Source: Nitrospinae bacterium CG11_big_fil_rev_8_21_14_0_20_56_8
Lineage (GTDB): Bacteria; Nitrospinota; Nitrospinia; Nitrospinales; VA-1
DNA length: 6,351 nucleotides
Reading direction: 5' to 3'
Assembly (NCBI GenBank): GCA_002796165.1
Contig: PCWF01000234.1
Coordinates: forward strand, 2,921 to 9,271
Shown: one piece after another, positions 1 to 4,634 of the stretch
Position numbering within the stretch: the first letter of the stretch is position 1
Layout of the letters: each line of letters starts with the position of its first letter
The notes under the pieces: generated by a model
Seen by the model: only the letters and a program-made list of their open reading frames with translations
What the model was told of the DNA's origin: nothing
Database searches by the model: none
Made by a program: the position numbers and the translations under genes

Positions 1-632
1 CCGAGGGCCTCCACGTCTCGGGCCTGCAGGGAAGCGGGGGCCTCTTCGCCGAGCGCTGGGTCAAGCTTCAGGCCCCCTTGTTTCTCCCGGATCAAGGCCT
101 CTGGATCGGCAAAGGAACCCTGCTGGAACCGACGGCCATTGTGAAAAGCCCCGCGGTGATCGGCAATAACAACGAGATCCGGCAGGGCGCCTATTTGCGG
201 GGAGACATCCTGGTGGGCGACCACAACGTGATCGGGCATGTCACCGAGATGAAACATTGCATCATCATGGACCATAGCGAGATGGGGCATTTCAATTACC
301 TGGGCGACAGCATCGTGGGGTGCCGGGTCAACATGGGCGCGGGATCGCGCCTCGCCAACCTGCAATTCCGCAGTCCGGAGGAAAAACTCGAGGGTTTCAT
401 CCACCCCATCGAACTGGGCTGGGAGGAAGAAACGGTGGGAACGGGACTGGAAAAACTGGGGGCCATTCTGGGCGACTTCGCGGAGTTGGGATGCAACGCC
501 GTGCTGTGTCCCGGCACGCTGTTGGGCCGGGAATCCTGGATTTACCCCAACACCACCGTGTCGAAGGGATTCTACCCGGCCAAGACCTTTCTTGCGCCGA
601 AGGATCGGAAATCCCGTTCGCACATTCAATAG
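1..632 (+). CDS. NDP-sugar nucleotidyltransferase-like protein, C-terminal left-handed beta-helix domain (5' partial)
   Basis: The reading frame is open from the first complete codon at 3-5 to the TAG at 630-632, giving 209 visible residues; the true start lies upstream of the window, so the internal TTG at 78 should not be taken as a start. From about visible residue 45 onward there are hexapeptide-type repeats with hydrophobic residues at every sixth position (for example AVIGNN, YLRGDI, LVGDHN, VGCRVN), which is the signature of a left-handed beta-helix. The stretch GHFNYLGD (visible residues 95-102) followed by VNMGAG resembles the GlmU acetyltransferase region, where the corresponding histidine is the catalytic base. 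The GlmU NYDG segment is not seen; ANLQF stands there instead. In this family an N-terminal nucleotidyltransferase (Rossmann) domain normally precedes the helix and would be outside the window. Likely a cytoplasmic sugar-1-phosphate nucleotidyltransferase and/or acyltransferase for cell-envelope sugar nucleotides; substrate unknown. I do not call it glmU itself. Confidence 0.75.
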   Translation, partial: EGLHVSGLQGSGGLFAERWVKLQAPLFLPDQGLWIGKGTLLEPTAIVKSPAVIGNNNEIRQGAYLRGDILVGDHNVIGHVTEMKHCIIMDHSEMGHFNYLGDSIVGCRVNMGAGSRLANLQFRSPEEKLEGFIHPIELGWEEETVGTGLEKLGAILGDFAELGCNAVLCPGTLLGRESWIYPNTTVSKGFYPAKTFLAPKDRKSRSHIQ

Positions 633-693
633 GAATCCAATGCCATTAAATCGCCCTCTTCAGGAATCGGCCCGGTGTTTTTAAGAAGACGGC

Positions 694-700
694 GAGGGGA
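694..700 (+). promoter_or_regulatory. Shine-Dalgarno sequence for the small membrane protein gene
   Basis: GAGGGGA ends 7 nt before the ATG at 708. It decides the start: the upstream in-frame GTG at 675 and the second in-frame ATG at 726 have no comparable purine-rich site. Confidence 0.6.
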
Positions 701-704
701 TCGC

Positions 705-740
705 AAAATGGCCTTCGAACGAAAAATGGCGTTCGAGAAA
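705..740 (+). repeat. imperfect 18-nt tandem duplication at the start of the small membrane protein gene
   Basis: Units 705-722 and 723-740 match at 14 of 18 positions, and each contains AAAATGGC followed after one mismatch by TTCGA. The unit is 18 nt, so frame is kept, and each unit carries an in-frame ATG (708 and 726). The protein therefore begins MAFERK-MAFEKD. Confidence 0.6.
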
Positions 741-920
741 GATCCCCTTCCCGAACAGAAACCCCTCGATTCGCCGCATGAACCGTTGCCGGAAAAACTC
801 ATGTTCGGCATCGCGGTCTCGCTGGGGGCGCTGTTCCTCCTTCTGGTGCTCTACGGAATTTTCAAGGCGCTGATCCAGTTCATGAATTACCTTTCCACCC
901 TGTTGGGAACACCCGGGTGA
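708..920 (+). CDS. small single-pass membrane protein of unknown function (70 aa)
   Basis: I do not recognise this gene. The ATG at 708 was chosen because of the GAGGGGA site 7 nt upstream; an in-frame GTG at 675 would add 11 mostly basic residues. The product has a charged, proline-rich N-terminal part (residues 1-30, with PLPEQKPL and PHEPLPEK) and one strongly hydrophobic segment at about residues 31-54 (with ALFLLLVLYG). A mildly amphipathic tail of about 16 residues follows. There is no cleavable signal peptide pattern or lipobox, so it is probably anchored in the inner membrane. The first residues are an internal duplication, MAFERK followed by MAFEKD. The gene starts 75 nt after the sugar-nucleotidyltransferase-like gene with no obvious terminator between them, so they may be co-transcribed. 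The clear start site, clean stop and membrane segment favour a real gene, but without a recognised family it could be lineage-specific. Confidence 0.6.
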   Translation: MAFERKMAFEKDPLPEQKPLDSPHEPLPEKLMFGIAVSLGALFLLLVLYGIFKALIQFMNYLSTLLGTPG

Positions 921-962
921 CGCCGGCCGGGACCTCTCCGCGGACCTTTTCCGTTTTGAAAA

Positions 963-991
963 GTAAAAGTTGGATTTGGATGGGTTATAAT
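963..991 (+). promoter_or_regulatory. sigma70-type promoter for tRNA-Leu and probably the tig-clpP-clpX-lon cluster
   Basis: A perfect TATAAT -10 element lies at 986-991, about 45 nt before the tRNA, in a locally AT-rich stretch. The -35 is poor: GTAAAA at 963-968 with a 17-nt spacer is the best-placed candidate. TTGAAA at 956-961 fits the consensus better (5 of 6) but would need a 24-nt spacer. The spacer contains a tandem hexamer, TTGGAT at 970-975 and again at 976-981, directly upstream of the -10. Transcription would start near 998. No other comparable promoter is seen before tig. Confidence 0.6.
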
Positions 992-1002
992 ATATGATCC
1001 AA

Positions 1003-1022
1003 GCCCGGCGCGAACCGGGGGC
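1003..1022 (+). other. short GC-rich hairpin in the tRNA-Leu leader
   Basis: CCCGG at 1004-1008 can pair with CCGGG at 1015-1019 around the 6-nt loop CGCGAA. G1003 can additionally pair with C1022 if two Gs bulge. The hairpin sits between the predicted transcription start and the mature tRNA 5' end at 1037, so it would be in the leader removed by RNase P. There is no T-run after it, so it is not a terminator. Confidence 0.4.
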
Positions 1023-1036
1023 AAGACCGGCCAAGA

Positions 1037-1121
1037 GCCGAAGTGACGGAACTGGCAGACGTGCATGACTTAGGATCATGTGCCTTCGGGCGTGGGGGTT
1101 CGAGTCCCTCCTTCGGCACCA
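1037..1121 (+). tRNA. tRNA-Leu, anticodon UAG
   Basis: The full cloverleaf can be folded by eye. Acceptor GCCGAAG (1037-1043) pairs with CTTCGGC (1111-1117), discriminator A is at 1118 and CCA is encoded at 1119-1121. The D stem is ACG (1046-1048) with CGT (1060-1062). The anticodon stem CATGA (1064-1068) pairs with TCATG (1076-1080), and the loop CTTAGGA places TAG at 1071-1073, which reads CUA and other CUN leucine codons. The long variable arm typical of class II tRNAs is present (GCC-TTCG-GGC at about 1082-1091). The T arm contains GGTTCGAGTCC. It lies 69 nt ahead of tig in the same orientation with no terminator between them, so the tRNA is likely cut from a common transcript. Confidence 0.97.
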
Positions 1122-1142
1122 TTCCGGTCCACCATTCCGATC
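1117..1142 (+). repeat. 13-bp tandem repeat overlapping the tRNA-Leu 3' end
   Basis: CACCATTCCGGTC (1117-1129) is followed immediately by CACCATTCCGATC (1130-1142), 12 of 13 identical. The first copy includes the last acceptor base, discriminator and CCA of the tRNA; the second repeats CACCA in the spacer before tig. Confidence 0.7.
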
Positions 1143-1190
1143 CGTTTCCGCGGGCCGGGTAAACCGATCTCAGCAACAAAGGTTGTGTTC

Positions 1191-2543
1191 ATGGATATCG
1201 AAATCGAAGACGTCGACACCTGCAACAAGAAAATCAAATTCACCATCCCGCACGCGGATTACCTGGGGAAGGTTAACAGCTATTACAAAACCCTGGGCCG
1301 GGACCTCAATGTCCCCGGTTTCCGGAAGGGGAAGGTTCCCACGGCGATTCTGGAAAAGCGGTTCGGCCCGGAAGTGAAGCGTGAAGTGTTGACCCAACTC
1401 ATCAGCGATCGGGTCAATGACGTCATCCAGGAAAAAGACCTGCGCGCCATCAGTCAGCCCCACCTGCTGGATGTCCAGGCCGAGGAGGGAACGGATATCA
1501 CCGTTACCGCCACGGTGGAAATTCTCCCCCCGTTCGAGATGAAGGACGTCTCGGCCATCGAGCTGAACCTGAAAATCAAACGGGTCACCGAGGAGGCCGT
1601 CGACAAGGCCATCGACATCTACCGGGACCGCCACATGGTCAGCCACCCGGCCACCGACCGGCCCGCCCAGAACGCCGATTTCCTGAAACTGGATTTCAAG
1701 GGCCTGATCGACGGCAAACCGTTCCACGGAGGCGAGGCCGCGGACTATGTGGTGCAACTGGGCCAGGGCCAGCTCATCCCCGGCATGGAAGAACCCCTGA
1801 TCGGTATGGGCGTGGGCGAAGAGAAAATGGTCACCGTCAATCTGCCCGAGACCCATCCCGATTCAAACCTGGCGGGCAAGGAGGTGGAATTCCGCGTTCA
1901 CCTGAAAAGCATTCATACCAAGGAACTCCCCGAGGTGACGGACGATTTCGCCCGCAAGGCCGATCCCCGGCGCAATTTCAAGGACATCCCCGATATGCGG
2001 GAGCAGGTGCGCAAGGAACTGGAAGACTATGAGCGCCGCCTGGCCAAGAAATCCGCCAAACAGGATCTTGCCAAAAGCATAACCGGCCAGAACACCATCG
2101 AGTTGCCGCCCCGGTTGATCGATGAGCAGATCCGGTACATGGTCCAGGATGAAAAGAAAAAAGAACACACGCATGATCACCTTCATGAGGAGGGAGAAGA
2201 ACACGATCATTCCGGAGAGGAAACTCCCGTGACGGCCGAGGATAAAAAGAAGCACATGGAGAAAGCCGTGCAGATCCTGCGCGAGGAATTTTTGCTGGAC
2301 AAACTGGCCACGGATCACAATATCGAAGTCTCGGAAAAGGAGTTGAACCGTGAGATTCAATCCCTCGCCCAGTTGATGGGAGGCGGGGATATCGAGAAGC
2401 TGAAACGCGAATGGGCCAAGTCGGGACTGTTGGCCCGGCTCTACAGCCGCATGCGGCGCGACAAGACCCTGGAAGCCCTTCTGGACAAGGTCGTTCTTAA
2501 AGAAGAAATGGTTGACAGCCGGGAGAATATTCCCGATAATTAA
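1191..2543 (+). CDS. tig: trigger factor, ribosome-associated chaperone and peptidyl-prolyl isomerase
   Basis: Trigger factor binds near the ribosomal exit tunnel and holds nascent chains; it acts in the cytoplasm. The 450-residue product has the usual family length and order. The N-terminal ribosome-binding domain carries the signature GFRKGKVP at residues 43-50. The FKBP-type PPIase domain spans about 157-242 (GLIDGKPFHGG, then GQGQLIPGMEEPLIGM). The C-terminal helical arm domain runs to the end. The ATG at 1191 was chosen because it starts the conserved N-terminus and has AAAGG 8 nt upstream. The frame is open further upstream through the tRNA, and a GTG at 1185 is too close to that site. 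Odd feature: residues 325-344 are a Glu/His-rich insert with six histidines between 326 and 340, not part of the standard fold, which could bind metal (inference). clpP follows after 128 nt. Confidence 0.98.
   Translation: MDIEIEDVDTCNKKIKFTIPHADYLGKVNSYYKTLGRDLNVPGFRKGKVPTAILEKRFGPEVKREVLTQLISDRVNDVIQEKDLRAISQPHLLDVQAEEGTDITVTATVEILPPFEMKDVSAIELNLKIKRVTEEAVDKAIDIYRDRHMVSHPATDRPAQNADFLKLDFKGLIDGKPFHGGEAADYVVQLGQGQLIPGMEEPLIGMGVGEEKMVTVNLPETHPDSNLAGKEVEFRVHLKSIHTKELPEVTDDFARKADPRRNFKDIPDMREQVRKELEDYERRLAKKSAKQDLAKSITGQNTIELPPRLIDEQIRYMVQDEKKKEHTHDHLHEEGEEHDHSGEETPVTAEDKKKHMEKAVQILREEFLLDKLATDHNIEVSEKELNREIQSLAQLMGGGDIEKLKREWAKSGLLARLYSRMRRDKTLEALLDKVVLKEEMVDSRENIPDN
2163..2222 (+). other. histidine/acid-rich insert within trigger factor
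   Basis: Codons 325-344 of tig encode alternating His and acidic residues: EHTHDHLHEE, then GEEHDHSGEE. Six histidines fall within 15 residues. The insert lies in the C-terminal domain between the predicted helix ending near 320 and the next helix starting near 348, so it is probably a flexible loop. A metal-binding role is inferred by analogy with His-rich tails such as that of SlyD. Confidence 0.7.
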
Positions 2544-2552
2544 AGTATCGTG

Positions 2553-2616
2553 AATCACACCATATCTTCCTTATTTTTAATACTTTATCTAATCCCCCTA
2601 TCCCTTTCCCCAACCT
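2553..2616 (+). other. 64-nt G-less, pyrimidine-rich tract in the tig-clpP gap
   Basis: Within the 128-nt gap (2544-2671) there is no G on the + strand from 2553 to 2616; I count 23 C, 25 T and 16 A. It ends with a C-rich part and then GGAGGGA at 2617-2623. An RNA copy would be largely unstructured, as expected of a Rho-loading (rut-like) region or a standby site. TTTAAT at 2576-2581 is a possible -10 for an internal clpP promoter, but I see no acceptable -35. The role is undetermined. Confidence 0.5.
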
Positions 2617-2671
2617 GGAGGGACAATTTTGCGCTTCCCTGCAGGTCATCCCGAAACAAGAAGAGAGGAAC

Positions 2672-3325
2672 ATGAATTCAATCACCAATCAGTTGATCCC
2701 GATCGTTGTAGAACAAACCAGCCGCGGGGAGCGGTCTTACGACATCTACTCCCGTCTGCTGAAAGATCGCATTATTTTCCTCGGTACCGCGATCGACGAC
2801 CACGTTGCCAACCTGGCCATCGCCCAGATGCTGTTTCTGGAATCCGATGAGCCGGATCAGGATATATACATCTACATCAACAGTCCCGGCGGGCAAGTGA
2901 GTTCGGGTCTGGCAATCTATGACACCATGCAGTACATCAAGCCCGACATCCAGACCATCTGCATCGGCATGGCGGCGAGCATGGGCGCGTTGTTGCTGGC
3001 GGCAGGAAGCGCCGGAAAGCGGTTTGCCCTGCCCCATTCCCGCATCATGATCCACCAGCCCAGCGGCGGGTTTCAGGGACAGCACTCGGATATTGAAATC
3101 CAGGCCAAGGAGATCTCCAGGATCCGCAACATTCTCGACGACATCCTCTCCCATCACACCGGCAAGGCCTCGACTCAGGTCAACAAGGACACCGAGCGGG
3201 ACCATTACATGACCGGAGAGGAAGCGAAAGTATACGGCCTGATCGATGCGGTGATCGCCCATCGCGAAGACGCCAAAGAGGAATCGAAAAAGGGTAAAAA
3301 CAAGGATAAAAAATCGGATGAATAG
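2672..3325 (+). CDS. clpP: ATP-dependent Clp protease proteolytic subunit ClpP
   Basis: ClpP is the serine peptidase that forms a two-ring, 14-subunit barrel and degrades proteins unfolded by ClpX in the cytoplasm. The catalytic triad is visible: Ser103 in GMAASMGA, His128 in MIHQP and Asp177 in TERDHYM. Their spacings (25 and 49 residues) equal those of E. coli ClpP. Other hallmarks are EQTSRGERSYDIYSRLL near the start and YINSPGG at 68-74. Alignment with the E. coli mature N-terminus suggests a propeptide of only about 6 residues, with cleavage before Gln7. The ATG at 2672 is preceded by GAGAGG at 2663-2668, a tight 3-nt spacing. The protein is 217 residues; after the conserved end near IAHR it carries an extra Lys/Glu-rich tail of about 19 residues (199-217). 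It is 50 nt from clpX, its expected partner. Confidence 0.98.
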   Translation: MNSITNQLIPIVVEQTSRGERSYDIYSRLLKDRIIFLGTAIDDHVANLAIAQMLFLESDEPDQDIYIYINSPGGQVSSGLAIYDTMQYIKPDIQTICIGMAASMGALLLAAGSAGKRFALPHSRIMIHQPSGGFQGQHSDIEIQAKEISRIRNILDDILSHHTGKASTQVNKDTERDHYMTGEEAKVYGLIDAVIAHREDAKEESKKGKNKDKKSDE

Positions 3326-3335
3326 CGGGAACAAC

Positions 3336-3352
3336 GCGGGGGCTCTGCCCGC
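3336..3352 (+). other. intercistronic hairpin between clpP and clpX
   Basis: GCGGG (3336-3340) pairs perfectly with CCCGC (3348-3352) around a 7-nt loop. It sits 10 nt after the clpP stop and 14 nt before the clpX GGGGA ribosome-binding site, without a T-run. It is more likely an mRNA-stability or translation-tuning element than a terminator. Confidence 0.4.
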
Positions 3353-3375
3353 CCTGCGAACTGACGGGGATACCA

Positions 3376-4623
3376 ATGCCAAAGAAAAGCTCATCCAACG
3401 GTAACTTCCGGTGCTCTTTTTGCGGAAAGAGCCAGGAAGAAGTCAAAAAGCTGATCGCGGGACCCACGGTTTACATCTGTGACGAGTGCATCGAGTTATG
3501 CAACGAGATCATGGTGGAGGAGTGGGCCCAGGAAAAGAGCGAGGATTTCCGCCATCTCCTGAAACCCAAGGAAATCTACAAACACCTCGACCAATACGTG
3601 GTCGGCCAGGACCGGTGCAAGAGGATTTTGTCCGTCGCCGTCCATAACCACTACAAGCGGGTCGATTCCAACGTGGATCTGGGCGACGTGGAATTGCAGA
3701 AAAGCAACGTCCTGCTCATCGGCCCGACCGGATCGGGGAAGACGCTGATGGCGCAGACCCTCGCCAAGATTCTCGACGTGCCGTTCACCATCGTGGACGC
3801 CACCACCCTCACCGAGGCCGGGTACGTGGGCGAGGATGTCGAAAACATCATCCTCAAGTTGTTGCAGAACGCCGACTACGACGTGGAGAAAGCCGAGCGC
3901 GGCATCATCTATATCGACGAGGTGGACAAGATCTCGCGCAAATCGGAGAACCCGTCCATCACCCGCGACGTATCCGGCGAAGGCGTCCAGCAAGCCCTGC
4001 TCAAGATTATCGAGGGAACCACCGCCAGCGTGCCTCCGCAGGGAGGACGCAAGCACCCGCATCAGGAATTCCTGCAGGTGGACACCACCAACATTCTGTT
4101 CATCTGCGGCGGCGCGTTCGTGGGACTCGACAACAACATCCGCAATCGCATCGGAAAGAAAACGCTGGGCTTCGGGCAGGAAATCGTCTCCAAGAACAAA
4201 CAGAGCCACGACGATATCATCGAACAGGTTCAGCCCGAAGACCTGTTGAGGTATGGGTTGATCCCCGAATTCGTGGGCCGGTTCTCCATCATGGCCACCC
4301 TCAAAGAGCTGGACGTGCCCGCGTTGATCCAGGTGCTCAACGAACCGAGAAACGCGCTGACCAAACAGTACAAGAAACTGTTCGAATTCGAAAACGTACG
4401 TCTCAAGTTCACCGATGGAGCCATCCGCGCCATCGCCGAAAAGGCGATCGAACGCAAAACCGGCGCGCGGGGACTGAGAGCGGTTCTCGAAGAAACGATG
4501 CTCGATATCATGTTCGAAATGCCTTCCCGGGAGGACATTGAGGAAGTGGTCATCAGCGAAGAAGTGGTGTCGAAACAGGAAAAACCAATCCTGGTATACC
4601 ATAACAAGAAACAGGCCAGCTAA
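3376..4623 (+). CDS. clpX: ATP-dependent Clp protease ATP-binding subunit ClpX
   Basis: ClpX is a hexameric AAA+ unfoldase that recognises tagged substrates and threads them into ClpP. At 415 residues it has the normal length. The N-terminal zinc-binding domain has the four cysteines C13, C16, C35 and C38. Walker A GPTGSGKT is at 116-123, pore loop GYVGED at 149-154 and Walker B IIYIDEVDK at 177-185. The RKH substrate loop is at 225-227, and the ClpP-docking tripeptide LGF is at 264-266. The arginine finger is Arg302 in PEFVGR, and the sensor-2 motif GARGLR is at 363-368. All key residues are intact, so an active enzyme is expected. The ATG at 3376 has GGGGA 5 nt upstream. It lies 50 nt after clpP and 11 nt before lon, consistent with one operon. 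Confidence 0.98.
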   Translation: MPKKSSSNGNFRCSFCGKSQEEVKKLIAGPTVYICDECIELCNEIMVEEWAQEKSEDFRHLLKPKEIYKHLDQYVVGQDRCKRILSVAVHNHYKRVDSNVDLGDVELQKSNVLLIGPTGSGKTLMAQTLAKILDVPFTIVDATTLTEAGYVGEDVENIILKLLQNADYDVEKAERGIIYIDEVDKISRKSENPSITRDVSGEGVQQALLKIIEGTTASVPPQGGRKHPHQEFLQVDTTNILFICGGAFVGLDNNIRNRIGKKTLGFGQEIVSKNKQSHDDIIEQVQPEDLLRYGLIPEFVGRFSIMATLKELDVPALIQVLNEPRNALTKQYKKLFEFENVRLKFTDGAIRAIAEKAIERKTGARGLRAVLEETMLDIMFEMPSREDIEEVVISEEVVSKQEKPILVYHNKKQAS

Positions 4624-4634
4624 GCCCTCCCCTC

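Noticed and set aside
618..652. Promoter for the small membrane protein gene (TTCGCA with TTAAAT)
   Set aside because: The spacer would be 23 nt and both boxes are poor; read-through from the upstream gene is simpler.
941..957. Possible terminator after the small membrane protein gene (CGGA-CCTTT-TCCG followed by TTTT)
   Set aside because: The stem is only 4 bp and the T-run only 4 long, too weak to call an intrinsic terminator.
1080..1190. Upstream extension of the tig reading frame from an ATG at 1080
   Set aside because: The extension would run through the tRNA-Leu gene and adds 37 residues before the conserved trigger factor N-terminus; the ATG at 1191 has its own AAAGG site.
2520..2535. 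Inverted repeat CGGGA...TCCCG at the end of tig
   Set aside because: It is a 5-bp stem within the last codons of tig, followed by ATAATTAAAG rather than a T-run, so it is not a terminator.
2544..2671. Heat-shock (sigma32-type) or CIRCE control site ahead of clpP
   Set aside because: CCCCCTATCC at 2594-2603 vaguely resembles a sigma32 -10, but no CTTGAA-type -35 lies at the right distance and no CIRCE inverted repeat is present.
3290..3313. A-rich runs at the end of clpP as a programmed frameshift site
   Set aside because: They simply encode lysine codons; the zero frame ends normally at 3323-3325 and no alternative frame gives a meaningful extension.
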